NCBI RefSeq assembly: GCF_024171815.1
Contig: NZ_JAMTCJ010000002.1
Coordinates: 806,001-870,000, forward strand
Reading direction: 5' to 3'
From: Williamsia maris
GTDB taxonomy: Bacteria > Actinomycetota > Actinomycetes > Mycobacteriales > Mycobacteriaceae
Length of the DNA stretch: 64,000 nt
The notes beneath the pieces are model-generated. The model did no database searches. It saw only the letters and a program-made list of their open reading frames with translations, and was not told the origin of the DNA. The position numbers and the translations under genes were made by a program. Below are positions 24,834-34,852 of this stretch, one piece after another (the first letter of the stretch is position 1; the number at the start of each line of letters is the position of its first letter).

Positions 24834-26035
24834 AGTCCCAGAACGCCTTTCATGAGGTAGGCGAGCTGCCCCGGAAGGGCGGGTCGCTCTCTACCCCGAC
24901 GCATCCGCACCGTGTCGTTGGCGATGGACAACGCCGCGTGCACGGTGATCGCCGCCTCGGCCCGGGGGAGTCCGGGCTCGATCTCGGTGACCAGCGCGAT
25001 CCAGCGTGCCACGTAATGGTGCTGCGCCGCGAGCAGATCGCGCGCATCCAGATTGCGCAGCACCGCGCCGTTGTTGAAGGCCACAGAAAGATCCGGCGTA
25101 CTTGTGAGGACGGCGACATAGGACTCGGCCAACGCGGCCAACAACTGCCTCGGCGAGGTGGTCAGCGTGCCCGCGGCCATCGCGCCGGCTTCGAGTCGGG
25201 CCGCACTGCGACGGCCGATGCTCGTCAGGATCGCGATCTTGCTGGGGAAGTGCTTGTAGACGCTCGGCCCGGTGATCCCCACGGCCTCGCCGATCTCGTC
25301 GACCCCGACGTTGCCGAAACCCCTGCGCTGGAACAGCTCCGACGACGCATCGAGGATCTCCTCGCGGCGCCCGATGGCTTCGGCCGCGGGCATCGTCACC
25401 GCGGTTAGTTCCGGTGCGGTCGCCGGACGCAGGGCGATGGCCCGACCGACGAGCGTCCGCAGCTGCGCTCGGGCCCGCACGGCCGGGATGCGCGTCGTGT
25501 GTACCGACAGGCTGCCGGTGATGCTGAGCACCGCCCACGCAAGCTGCCGGATCTCCCACGGGCTCAGCTCGTCCCGGCCCAGGAACAACGCGTCCGCCCA
25601 GCGTTCGAGAACGGCGGTGGTCCGTGCGGCGACCTCGCTGTTCTGCTCGTCGGACAGGAACGCGCCGTTCCATCGCCACAGCACCGCCGCCTCCGGACGT
25701 CGGATGCCGAGGTTGCAGATCGCGTCGACGAGGACGTCGAGCCGCCGCGGGTCGTCGGCCTCGTATCGCTGTGTCGAGGACAGCGCGCGGTCGGTACACG
25801 CCTCCAGATCGTCGACCCCGGTCAGCACAGCCGCGGTCAACAGCGCCTGTTTGTCGTCGAAGTGCCGGTAGAGCGACGGCCCCGTCACCCCGGCCGCCCG
25901 CGCGATCTCGGCCACCGACACCTGGGGATAGCCGCGCTCGAGGAACAACTGAGCCGCCCGATCGATCAGCTGACGCTTGCGATCAGCCGGTCGGCGGGCC
26001 GTCGAGAGGGCCGGGGGCTCTGGGATGGCGGACAT
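24830..26035 (-). CDS. Double TetR-type regulator (two tandem TetR modules)
   Basis: A 401-residue protein made of two consecutive TetR modules. The first HTH is at about residues 20-65 (IDRAAQLFLERGYPQVSVAE, GVTGPSLYRHFDDKQALL) and the second at about 225-270 (ILDASSELFQRRGFGNVGVD, GITGPSVYKHFPSKIAILTS). Each is followed by a helical ligand-binding region. Single TetR proteins are near 200 residues, so this is a true fusion or duplication. It is divergent from fadA (146 bases between starts) and translationally coupled to the adenylate cyclase. The likely role is acyl-CoA- or fatty-acid-responsive control of fadAB, which is inference from position. Confidence 0.83.
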   Translation of the reverse strand: MSAIPEPPALSTARRPADRKRQLIDRAAQLFLERGYPQVSVAEIARAAGVTGPSLYRHFDDKQALLTAAVLTGVDDLEACTDRALSSTQRYEADDPRRLDVLVDAICNLGIRRPEAAVLWRWNGAFLSDEQNSEVAARTTAVLERWADALFLGRDELSPWEIRQLAWAVLSITGSLSVHTTRIPAVRARAQLRTLVGRAIALRPATAPELTAVTMPAAEAIGRREEILDASSELFQRRGFGNVGVDEIGEAVGITGPSVYKHFPSKIAILTSIGRRSAARLEAGAMAAGTLTTSPRQLLAALAESYVAVLTSTPDLSVAFNNGAVLRNLDARDLLAAQHHYVARWIALVTEIEPGLPRAEAAITVHAALSIANDTVRMRRGRERPALPGQLAYLMKGVLGL

Positions 26036-26149
26036 GGTGAACAGACACTAGCGCAGAATTGAACGGCTGCGAAGGTATCTGACGAGCGGGTATAGCCAAA
26101 TAAGTTATCGCGCGTTAGCCTATGGCGAACACGGTTGGAAACGTAGAGA

Positions 26150-26164
26150 GTTCCGAAGTGGAAC
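26150..26164. promoter_or_regulatory. Inverted repeat upstream of fadA
   Basis: GTTCC-GAAGT-GGAAC, 5-base arms and a 5-base centre, 17 bases before the fadA start. It could be an operator for the divergent double-TetR regulator, or simply a small leader hairpin. No clear -35/-10 pair is identified in 26036-26181. Confidence 0.3.
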
Positions 26165-26181
26165 TGAGAGGAACACCCACC

Positions 26182-27390
<1,209 letters not shown>

Positions 27391-27440
27391 TCGCGCTTCA
27401 CCCTTCCACGACTGCATCTCATAAAGGACATTCGAAACAC

Positions 27441-29615
27441 ATGAGCGACAACATGATTGCCTGGGACAAAGACGCCGACGGGGTCGTCGTCCTGACCATG
27501 GACGACCCGAACCAGGGCGCGAACACCATGAACGACCTGTTCATGACGTCGATCGCGGCGACGGTCGATCGCCTCGAGGCCGAGAAGGACGACATCACCG
27601 GTGTCGTGCTCACCTCGGCGAAGAAGACCTTCTTCGCCGGTGGCGACCTCAAGGACATGACCAGTGACCGCGGCGAACGCGACAAGGTCGAGATCGCCAC
27701 CGAGATCACCAAGCGCACCAACGACATGAAGAAGAACCTCCGTCGTCTGGAGACCTTCGGTAAGCCGGTCGTGTCGGCCATCAACGGCGCCGCTCTCGGC
27801 GGTGGCCTCGAGCTCACCCTCGCGACGCAGCACCGCATCGCGGCCGACGTCAAGGGTGCCTCGCTCGGCCTGCCCGAGGTCACGCTCGGTCTGCTGCCCG
27901 GTGGCGGCGGCGTCGCGCGCACCGTGCGACTGCTCGGCATCCAGAACGCCCTGATGGGTGTCCTGCTGCAGGGACCCCGGCTGCGTCCGGAGAAGGCCAA
28001 GGAGATCGGCCTGATCCACGAGGTCGTCGGCAGCGTCGAGGAACTCCTGCCCGCCGCGAAGGCATGGCTCAAGGCCAACCCCGAGGCCGTGCAGCCGTGG
28101 GACGTCAAGGGCTTCAAGATCCCCGGTGGATCGCCCACGAGCCCGTCGGTCGCGCAGTTCCTGCCCGCGATGCCTGCCATCCTGCGTCGTCAGCTCAAGG
28201 GCGCCCCGATGCCCGCACCGCGTGCGATCCTCTCGGCCGCGGTCGAGGGCGCGTTGGTCGACATCGACACCGCCACCGAGATCGAGACCCGCTACTTCGT
28301 GTCGCTGGTGACCGGCCAGGTCGCGCAGAACATGATCAAGGCGTTCTTCTTCGACCTCAACCACATCAACGGCGGCGGCTCGCGTCCCGACGGTTACGAC
28401 AAGTGGACCGCCTCGAAGGTCGGCGTCATCGGCGCGGGCATGATGGGCGCGGCCATCGCGTACGTCTCGGCCAAGGCCGGCATCGACGTCGTGATCAAGG
28501 ACATCGATCTCGATGCGGCCAAGCGCGGCAAGGCCTACTCGGAGAAGCTGGAGGAGAAGGCACTCTCGCGTGGGAAGACCACGCAGGAGAAGTCCGACGC
28601 GCTGCTCGCCCGCATCCACCCGACCGTCGACGCGGCGGATTTCAAGGGTGTCGACCTCGTGATCGAGGCCGCCTTCGAGTCGGTGGACGTCAAGCACAAG
28701 GTGTTCCAGGAGATCGAGGACATCGTCGAGCCCGACGCCGTGCTCGGGTCGAACACCTCGACGCTGCCGATCACCATCCTCGCCGAGGGCGTCAAGCGCT
28801 CCGAGGACTTCATCGGCATCCACTTCTTCTCGCCCGTCGACAAGATGCCGCTGGTGGAGATCATCAAGGGCGCGAAGACCTCGGATGCGGTGCTGGCCAA
28901 GGTCATCGACTACACCCTCGCGATCAAGAAGACCCCGATCGTCGTCAACGACAGCCGTGGCTTCTTCACCTCGCGCGTCATCGGCACGTTCATCAACGAG
29001 GCCATCGCGGCCGTCGGTGAGGGTGTCGAGCCGCAGATCATCGAGCAGGCCGGCCAGCAGGCCGGATACCCCGCAGCGCCGCTGCAGCTCTCGGACGAGC
29101 TCAAGCTCGGTCTCATGCAGAAGATCCGCAAGGAGACGCAGGAGGGTGCGAAGGCCGACGGCAAGGAGTTCCCCGAGCACGGCTCCTACGAGGTCATCGA
29201 CCGTCTGCTCGAGCAGGGCCGCGACGGCAAGACCGCGGGCAAGGGCTTCTACGACTACGACGAGAACGGCAAGCGCACCGGCCTGTGGCCGGGCCTGCGT
29301 GACGAGTTCAAGTCGGGCAGCAAGGAGGTCCCGTTCCAGGACCTGATCGACCGGATGCTGTTCGCCGAGTCGCTCGAGACCGTGAAGTGTTTCGACGAGG
29401 GCGTGCTGGAGTCGATCCCCGACGCCAACATCGGCTCGATCTTCGGCATCGGCTTCCCGGCGTGGACCGGTGGCGTCATCCAGTACATCAACCAGTACCC
29501 GGGTGGACTGCAGGGCTTCGTCGATCGCGCGAACGACCTGGCGTCGAAATACGGCAAGCACTTCGAGCCGCCGCAGTCGCTGGTCGACAAGGCAGCCAAG
29601 GGCGAGAAGTACTGA
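27441..29615 (+). CDS. fadB: Multifunctional beta-oxidation enzyme: enoyl-CoA hydratase / 3-hydroxyacyl-CoA dehydrogenase FadB
   Basis: A 724-residue fatty-acid oxidation alpha subunit. Residues 1-300 are the crotonase-like enoyl-CoA hydratase domain (FFAGGDLKDM and GAALGGGLELTLA form the oxyanion hole; GLPEVTLGLLPGGGG carries the acidic residue). Residues 320-510 are the NAD-binding part of hydroxyacyl-CoA dehydrogenase (VGVIGAGMMGAAIAY, GSNTSTLPI, IGIHFFSPVDKM with the catalytic His). The remainder is the C-terminal HAD domains (NDSRGFFTSRV, GIGFPAWTGG). The start is ATG 27441 after AAAGGA. An open frame extending back through fadA in another phase is a shadow. Two hairpins follow the stop. 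Confidence 0.95.
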   Translation: MSDNMIAWDKDADGVVVLTMDDPNQGANTMNDLFMTSIAATVDRLEAEKDDITGVVLTSAKKTFFAGGDLKDMTSDRGERDKVEIATEITKRTNDMKKNLRRLETFGKPVVSAINGAALGGGLELTLATQHRIAADVKGASLGLPEVTLGLLPGGGGVARTVRLLGIQNALMGVLLQGPRLRPEKAKEIGLIHEVVGSVEELLPAAKAWLKANPEAVQPWDVKGFKIPGGSPTSPSVAQFLPAMPAILRRQLKGAPMPAPRAILSAAVEGALVDIDTATEIETRYFVSLVTGQVAQNMIKAFFFDLNHINGGGSRPDGYDKWTASKVGVIGAGMMGAAIAYVSAKAGIDVVIKDIDLDAAKRGKAYSEKLEEKALSRGKTTQEKSDALLARIHPTVDAADFKGVDLVIEAAFESVDVKHKVFQEIEDIVEPDAVLGSNTSTLPITILAEGVKRSEDFIGIHFFSPVDKMPLVEIIKGAKTSDAVLAKVIDYTLAIKKTPIVVNDSRGFFTSRVIGTFINEAIAAVGEGVEPQIIEQAGQQAGYPAAPLQLSDELKLGLMQKIRKETQEGAKADGKEFPEHGSYEVIDRLLEQGRDGKTAGKGFYDYDENGKRTGLWPGLRDEFKSGSKEVPFQDLIDRMLFAESLETVKCFDEGVLESIPDANIGSIFGIGFPAWTGGVIQYINQYPGGLQGFVDRANDLASKYGKHFEPPQSLVDKAAKGEKY

Positions 29616-29675
29616 TCTGACCTGACGTCAGATGCTCGACGAGCGGCCCGGTTCCTCACGAGGAGCCGGGCCGCT
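29615..29675 (+). terminator. Tandem hairpins ending the fadAB operon
   Basis: ATCTGAC-CTGAC-GTCAGAT (29615-29633) is directly followed by a strong GC hairpin, arms AGCGGCCCGG (29642-29651) and CCGGGCCGCT (29666-29675), with an inner TCCT/AGGA pairing. There is no long T-run, as is common for actinobacterial terminators. Confidence 0.6.
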
Positions 29676-29680
29676 GTCGT

Positions 29681-30226
29681 GTGCTGACCGGGCGGAAAGG
29701 CCACCGCGGTGCTGACTGGGTGGAACGGGCCATCGAGTGTGCTTGTCGCGGCGGGTGAGATGCCCTCGGGACGGCGCACACTCGATGCGGCGTTTCCGCC
29801 CTGTCGGCGGCTTGTGTCTCGTTTTGCTGAGTTCTCGAGCCGCTGACGGTGCGGAAGCCCGTCGTCGAGTGTGCGTTGTTTGGATGTCAGGTCACGGTGC
29901 GATGTCAGCACACTCGACGGCGGTTTCCACACAGTCAGCTGTGGTTTGCGTGTGCTGACTGGGTGGAAAGGACCATCGAGTGTGCTGGGTGCGACGGGCG
30001 AGGTGTGTTCGGGACTGCGCACACTCGATGCGGCGTTTCCGCCCTGTCGGCGGCTTGTGATGTCTGTGTCTCGGGTTCTCGAGCCGCTGACGGTGCGGAA
30101 GCCCGTCGTCGAGTGTGCGTTGTTTGTCTGTCAGGTCACGGTGCGATGTCAGCACACTCGACGGCGGTTTCCACACAGTCAGCATTGCGGTCGCCGGCAC
30201 AGTCGACGGCGATTTCCACACAGTCA
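29681..30226. repeat. Repeat island B: alternating palindromic elements (same family as 1401-1821)
   Basis: No gene is seen from 29616 to 30308. Full units alternate in orientation: forward 29709-29811, inverted 29839-29939, forward 29952-30054, inverted 30083-30183. Partial copies flank them at 29681-29700 and 30195-30226. The forward-inverted dimer is repeated with a period of about 244 bases, so the island grew by dimer duplication. In the first unit CATCGAGTGTGC (29731-29742) and GCACACTCGATG (29776-29787) form a perfect 12-base inverted repeat. The outer ends pair imperfectly (GCTGACTGGGTGGAA against TTCCGCCCTGTCGGC). Compared with island A the forward units have diverged (GGGTGG for TGTGTGG), which defines a subfamily. 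Confidence 0.85.
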
Positions 30227-30308
30227 GCACAACAGCAGTCGCGAAGTACCCGCCGAGACTGACGCCGCGGGCTTTCCTTTCGACGCGGGGTCAGCAATAG
30301 TGACATTC

Positions 30309-31829
30309 ATGAATGGCAACGTTGCACAGTCCGGGCCCGACCACGAAGTCGTGATCGTGGGTGGTGGATTCTCCGGCATCGGCGCGGCCATCATCCTCGC
30401 CCGCGCCGGTTTCGACGACTACCTGCTGGTCGAGGACGGCGACGGACTGGGCGGCGCGTGGTTCTGGAACACCTACCCCGGTGTCGGGGTGGACATCCCG
30501 TCGTTCAGCTACCAGTTCTCCTTCGAGCAGATCTCCGACTGGTCGCGGGTCTACGCGCCCGGCGAGGAACTCAAGCAGTACGCCGACCACTGCGTCCGCA
30601 AGTACGGCGTCGACTCACACACCCGGCTCAACACGCGGATCGTCGGCGCGGTGTTCGACGACGAGACCGACATCTGGACCCTGACCACGGCCACCGGCGA
30701 CACCATCTCCGCACGCCATGTCGTGGGCGCGACCGGCGTGCTGACCCAGCCGAAGCCGCCCGCCATCGACGGACTCGACGACTTCGCCGGCACCGTGATG
30801 CACACCGCGCGGTGGGACCACGACGTCGACCTCGCGGGCAAGCGCGTGGCGATCGTCGGCACCGGTGCGTCGGCGGTGCAGGTCATACCCTCCATCGCGC
30901 CCGAGGTCGAGCACCTGACGGTCTTCCAGCGCACCGCGATCTGGTGTCTACCCAAACCCGATGCGATCCTGCCCGGGCCGGCGCGTCTGGCCCTGCGGCG
31001 GATCCCGGGACTCAAACGCGTCGCGCGCACGGTGAGCCAGGCGTTCGTCGAGCTGAACTTCCCGACACCGGCGCACTTCAACGGCATCGTGCCGATCGCG
31101 ACGGTGGGGGAGCGGATGGGGCGTAGACACCTGAACAACCAGGTCACCGATCCGGAGACCCGGGCCAAGCTGACACCGCACTACTCACTCGGCTGCAAGC
31201 GCCCCAGCTTCTCCAACGCCTATCTGCGTGCGTTCAACCGCGACAACGTGACCCTGGAGACCTCGGGCATCGAGTCGGTGACCCCGACCGGGATCCGGAC
31301 CGTCGACGGCACCGAACACGACGTCGACATCCTGATCCTCGCCACCGGGTTCAAGGTGTTCGAGCACGGGAACATGCCGCCGTTCCCGGTGCAGGGATCG
31401 GGTGGTCGGGACCTCGAGACGTGGTGGGACGAGAACCGCTTCCAGGCGTTCCAGGGGGTGTCGGTGCCGGGCATCCCCAACTTCTTCACCATCCTCGGCC
31501 CCTACGGCTTCAACGGCTCGTCGTACTTCAACCTCATCGAGACCCAGTCGAACCACATCGTCCGGGTGCTGCGGCACGCACGCGGACAGGCGGCGACGCG
31601 GGTGGAGGTGACCGAGAAGGCCAACGCGGAGTATTTCGAGTCGGTGCTGGGCAGGCGGAAGAACCAAGTGTTCTTCCAGGGCGGCTGCGGCAACGCCAAC
31701 AGCTACTACTTCGACGTGCACGGCGACGTCCCGTTCCGCCCGTCGCCCACGCTCGAGACGATGTGGGCGAGCCGTCGTTTCGATCTCGACGCGTACTCCT
31801 ACGGAGCGGCCGCGGTACCGCAGAACTGA
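30309..31829 (+). CDS. Baeyer-Villiger-type flavin-containing monooxygenase
   Basis: A 506-residue FAD/NADPH monooxygenase. The FAD-binding motif is VGGGFSGIGAA (residues ~17-27), the BVMO fingerprint FxGxxxHxxxW appears as FAGTVMHTARW (about 160-170), and the NADPH motif is VGTGASAVQ (about 185). These features identify a Baeyer-Villiger monooxygenase, converting ketones to esters or lactones; such enzymes are abundant in Gordonia/Rhodococcus and mycobacteria (EthA relatives). I took the ATG at 30309; an in-frame GTG at 30300 is an alternative, and no strong ribosome site marks either. The gene begins about 80 bases after repeat island B. An alpha/beta hydrolase follows 21 bases downstream and could open the ester produced. 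Confidence 0.87.
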   Translation: MNGNVAQSGPDHEVVIVGGGFSGIGAAIILARAGFDDYLLVEDGDGLGGAWFWNTYPGVGVDIPSFSYQFSFEQISDWSRVYAPGEELKQYADHCVRKYGVDSHTRLNTRIVGAVFDDETDIWTLTTATGDTISARHVVGATGVLTQPKPPAIDGLDDFAGTVMHTARWDHDVDLAGKRVAIVGTGASAVQVIPSIAPEVEHLTVFQRTAIWCLPKPDAILPGPARLALRRIPGLKRVARTVSQAFVELNFPTPAHFNGIVPIATVGERMGRRHLNNQVTDPETRAKLTPHYSLGCKRPSFSNAYLRAFNRDNVTLETSGIESVTPTGIRTVDGTEHDVDILILATGFKVFEHGNMPPFPVQGSGGRDLETWWDENRFQAFQGVSVPGIPNFFTILGPYGFNGSSYFNLIETQSNHIVRVLRHARGQAATRVEVTEKANAEYFESVLGRRKNQVFFQGGCGNANSYYFDVHGDVPFRPSPTLETMWASRRFDLDAYSYGAAAVPQN

Positions 31830-31850
31830 CACACGTTCTAGTCTGTCGGT

Positions 31851-32702
31851 GTGGACGTGACATTCGAGGGCACCGCGCGGGAACTGACCACCGACTACGG
31901 CGTGCTGCGCTATCACGAGGCCGGCGAGGGGCCGCCGCTGATCCTGCTGCACGGGTCCGGCCCCGGCGTCACCGGCTGGCGCAACTTCCGCGGCAACCTC
32001 GGCACCTTCGCCGACCATCACCACTGCTACGTCCTGGAGTTCCCCGGGTTCGGGGTGAGCGACGCCTGGGGCGGGATGCCGGTGCTCGACGCAGGGAAGT
32101 CGGTCAACGTCTTCATGAAGGCGCTCGGGATCGAATCGGCCGCGTTCATCGGCAACTCGATGGGCGGTGTCGTCGGGGTCAACCTCGCCATCCGCAAGCC
32201 GGCGCTGGTGTCGAAGCTGGTGACCATCGGCGGCGTCGGCGCCAACCTGTTCAGTCCGCAGCCCACCGAGGGCCTGCAGCTCCTGCAGGAGTTCGCCGAT
32301 GCGCCGGATGAGGACAAGCTGGTGCGCTGGCTGCGCGGCATGGTGTTCGACAAGTCGCTGGTGACCGACGAGCTGATCGCCGAGCGGTGGGAGGCGGCCA
32401 ACAACCCCGACGCCCTCGAGACCGGCCGATCGATGTACGGCTCGGCGGCCTTCGAGATGCAGCAGCAGTTCATGGCCTCGTCCGACACCCCGCCGTACTG
32501 GTCGATGCTGCACAAGGTCGCCTGTCCCACGCTGCTCACCTGGGGTCGTGACGACCGCGTCAGCCCGCCGGACATGGCGTTGCTGCCGATGCGGACCATC
32601 CCCGACGCCGAACTGCACGTGTTCCCTCGCTGCGGGCACTGGGTCATGATCGAGGCGAAGGCCGCGTTCGAGAGCGCGGTGTTGGCGTTCCTGGGTCGCT
32701 GA
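31851..32702 (+). CDS. Alpha/beta-fold hydrolase (meta-cleavage-product hydrolase-like)
   Basis: A 283-residue alpha/beta hydrolase. HGSGPGVTGWRNF forms the oxyanion region, the nucleophile Ser lies in IGNSMGGVVG (about residue 105), Asp in GRDDRVSPPD (about 230) and His in CGHWVMIE (about 262). The sequence is closest in style to the MhpC/HsaD group that hydrolyses C-C bonds of ring-cleavage products, but ester hydrolysis is equally possible. The GTG start at 31851 is 21 bases after the Baeyer-Villiger monooxygenase, so the two probably form an operon in which the ketone-derived ester is hydrolysed. Confidence 0.87.
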   Translation: MDVTFEGTARELTTDYGVLRYHEAGEGPPLILLHGSGPGVTGWRNFRGNLGTFADHHHCYVLEFPGFGVSDAWGGMPVLDAGKSVNVFMKALGIESAAFIGNSMGGVVGVNLAIRKPALVSKLVTIGGVGANLFSPQPTEGLQLLQEFADAPDEDKLVRWLRGMVFDKSLVTDELIAERWEAANNPDALETGRSMYGSAAFEMQQQFMASSDTPPYWSMLHKVACPTLLTWGRDDRVSPPDMALLPMRTIPDAELHVFPRCGHWVMIEAKAAFESAVLAFLGR

Positions 32703-32713
32703 CCAGCGGCGAC

Positions 32714-32741
32714 TTTACCTTCTCTTTGCCATTGCTACTCT
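32714..32741 (+). promoter_or_regulatory. Probable leaderless promoter of GNAT-like gene
   Basis: TTTACC (32714-32719), 16 bases, TACTCT (32736-32741), 6 bases, then GTG at 32748. Spacing predicts transcription starting at the GTG, so the gene is likely translated from a leaderless mRNA. Confidence 0.55.
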
Positions 32742-32747
32742 GGACGC

Positions 32748-33818
32748 GTGTCCGGGGGGAACAAAGAAATCGACCTTGTCGATCAATGGGATCAACTGTC
32801 CGCTGCACTGGGCGCCCGCTTCACCGACGGCGCCGTCTACAGCGCCGCGGTGGCCGAGATGCGTTCGGTGACACCGACGCTGGTGTCGGTGCACGACCGG
32901 GGAGAGCTGCGTGCGATGGCGGCGCTCGCGAGCCGCCGCGTGGGTCCGGTGTCGATCGCGAAACTCATGAGCCACGGACTGGGGCAGGGTGGTGACGCCC
33001 TCACGACCGACGCGTCGGCGGCCCGAGAACTCGCGGACCGGCTGGCCGAGCGCCGCCAGATCCTGCACCTCGACCAACTCGCCGCCGACAGCGACCTGCT
33101 CGGTGCACTGCGCGACGACCCCCGCTGGCGCGTGCACGCGAGGGTCGTCAGCGAGATCCCCGTACTGGCGTTGCAGCCGGGGTGGACCGCCCGCGACGTC
33201 CGCAGCAAACGCACGCTGAGCCAGCTGCGGTCGGTGCGCACGAAATACGAGACCGCCGGTGACGATGTCCGGTTCGAGCTCCTTCAGACGGTGGCCGACC
33301 TGGACCGCCGGTGGGAGGTCATGGTCGGGGTGGCGTCGAAACGGGCCGAGTCGCGACCGAAGTGGGATCAGTGGCTCGAGGGCGAGCGCGGCACGCTGGT
33401 GCGTGCGGTACTCGCCGGGGAGGCGCGCGCCGGTCGGATGCGGGTGCTCGGGGTGACCGTCGGTGGCGTCTGGGTCGGTCACGACATCGCCGTGAAGTGC
33501 GGCACCACCTGGGCCCGCTACCTCACCCACTTCGACCCCGACCACGCCCGACTACAGCCCGGCCACCAGCTGATGGTCTGGATCGTCGATCACCACGACG
33601 AGCTCGGTGTGGATCGGATCCATCACGGCCGGGGGGTCACACCGGTGAAGAAGGCGTGGTCGAACGGCGAACTGATGGATGCGTTCGACGTCTGGGCCGT
33701 GCCCGACACGATCCCGGCCGCGGGCATCGTGCTGCCCGTCATCACCGGGATCACCATCGGACGGATCCGCGCGGTTACCGCGCTGAAGCGGGTCGCCCGC
33801 CGCGTACTGCGACGCTGA
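32748..33818 (+). CDS. GNAT/BioF2-like acetyltransferase-domain protein
   Basis: A 356-residue soluble protein that looks like a FemAB/CelD-type double GNAT-fold protein. The second half has RWEVMVGVASKRAESRPKWD, RMRVLGVTVGGVWVGHDIAV, WARYLTHFDPDHARLQPGHQ and LMVWIVDHHDELGVDRIHHG, a pattern of the acetyltransferase-6 (BioF2-like) domain. The C-terminus is basic (RVARRVLRR). Members transfer acyl or aminoacyl groups in envelope polysaccharide or peptidoglycan modification; the substrate here is unknown. It starts with GTG 32748 under its own leaderless promoter, separate from the monooxygenase-hydrolase pair, and is convergent with the ANTAR gene (4 bases between stops). Confidence 0.65.
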   Translation: MSGGNKEIDLVDQWDQLSAALGARFTDGAVYSAAVAEMRSVTPTLVSVHDRGELRAMAALASRRVGPVSIAKLMSHGLGQGGDALTTDASAARELADRLAERRQILHLDQLAADSDLLGALRDDPRWRVHARVVSEIPVLALQPGWTARDVRSKRTLSQLRSVRTKYETAGDDVRFELLQTVADLDRRWEVMVGVASKRAESRPKWDQWLEGERGTLVRAVLAGEARAGRMRVLGVTVGGVWVGHDIAVKCGTTWARYLTHFDPDHARLQPGHQLMVWIVDHHDELGVDRIHHGRGVTPVKKAWSNGELMDAFDVWAVPDTIPAAGIVLPVITGITIGRIRAVTALKRVARRVLRR

Positions 33819-33822
33819 GCGG

Positions 33823-34584
33823 TTACTCGCCGGGACCGGCGTCGACGACCTGCAGGGCCACGTCGGCCAGCTTGGTGTTGGAGTCCTGGGACAGCCGCGC
33901 GAGCAGTCGGAACGCCTCGTCGGAGCTGAGGGTGTAACGCTCCATCAGCATGCCCTTGGCTTGACCGATGATGTCGCGGTTGGTCAGAGCGGCACGGATC
34001 TGTTCCTTCTCCCGCACCGCGGAGAAGGCGATCGCGGCGTGTGCGGCGAACAGGCTGCCGATCGACCGGGAGTCGTCGTCGTAGGCGTCGACCTGCGTGG
34101 AGTGCAGGTTCAGTGCGCCGAAGTTGTCGCCCTCCACGTAGAGGCAGAAGCACAGCATCGACCGGATCCCCAGGTCGGCCGCAGCCCGGGAGAACGAGGG
34201 CCACCGGTCCTCGGACCGCATGTCGCTGATCCAGACCGTGTCGGAGTCGAGTGCGGACCGGATGCACGGGCCCTCGCGGAGCTCGGCCTGCAGCCGGTCG
34301 GACTCGCGGGCGAGGTCGCCGATGAGCACCGGACTCTCCACGGTCGCATCGCCGGTGACCAGCGTGATGCTGGCGTACTCGGCGCCGGGGATGGACTCGA
34401 CGGCCGAGATGCTGATGGCACGCAGGATGGTCTCGGTGTCCTTGCTCTCCGACCGGAGGCGACGGGCGATGTCGGCCATCTGGGCGGGCAGGGCTGCGAT
34501 CGGCGTGACGTCGACCGCGCGCGGCGTCTGCGCCAGGACACCGGCGTCGACGATCTCACCGTTGGATTCGGCGATGGTCTCCAT
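33823..34584 (-). CDS. GAF and ANTAR domain antiterminator-type regulator
   Basis: A 253-residue signalling protein. The GAF domain is at about residues 45-180 (AEYASITLVTGDATVESPVL, GIRSMLCFCLYVEGDNFGAL) and the C-terminal ANTAR domain at 190-250 (LTNRDIIGQAKGMLMERYTL, DEAFRLLARLSQDSN), which binds paired hairpins in nascent RNA to prevent termination. GAF-ANTAR proteins are numerous in Rhodococcus/Gordonia and mycobacteria (Rv1626-like partners). I chose the ATG at 34584 because AGGGGGAA precedes it. Starts further upstream, such as the one giving MDQLSQEVAEKT, are possible. The signal and RNA targets are unknown. The 34585-34852 gap towards the L,D-transpeptidase holds both promoters, not resolved. 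Confidence 0.87.
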   Translation of the reverse strand: METIAESNGEIVDAGVLAQTPRAVDVTPIAALPAQMADIARRLRSESKDTETILRAISISAVESIPGAEYASITLVTGDATVESPVLIGDLARESDRLQAELREGPCIRSALDSDTVWISDMRSEDRWPSFSRAAADLGIRSMLCFCLYVEGDNFGALNLHSTQVDAYDDDSRSIGSLFAAHAAIAFSAVREKEQIRAALTNRDIIGQAKGMLMERYTLSSDEAFRLLARLSQDSNTKLADVALQVVDAGPGE

Positions 34585-34852
34585 GATCGTTCCCCCTGCG
34601 GTCTTTTCCGCGACTTCCTGACTCAACTGGTCCATCTCATCTACTGTTCGTTCCAGGCACACGGCCATTGCTCGGCGACGACTCCGCTCCCGACGAAGCC
34701 AGTGGTGAGAGTGTAGCCAGCGTGCCGGGCCGGTGGCCGGGTGATCGGATAATGACCGTTCTGCCGACACGAGTCGACCCCGAGCCAACGCGGGCCGACC
34801 GTCTGACCTGCATTGTTCGCCGGCCAGCGGCTGTGACACCGAGGTGACCCCC

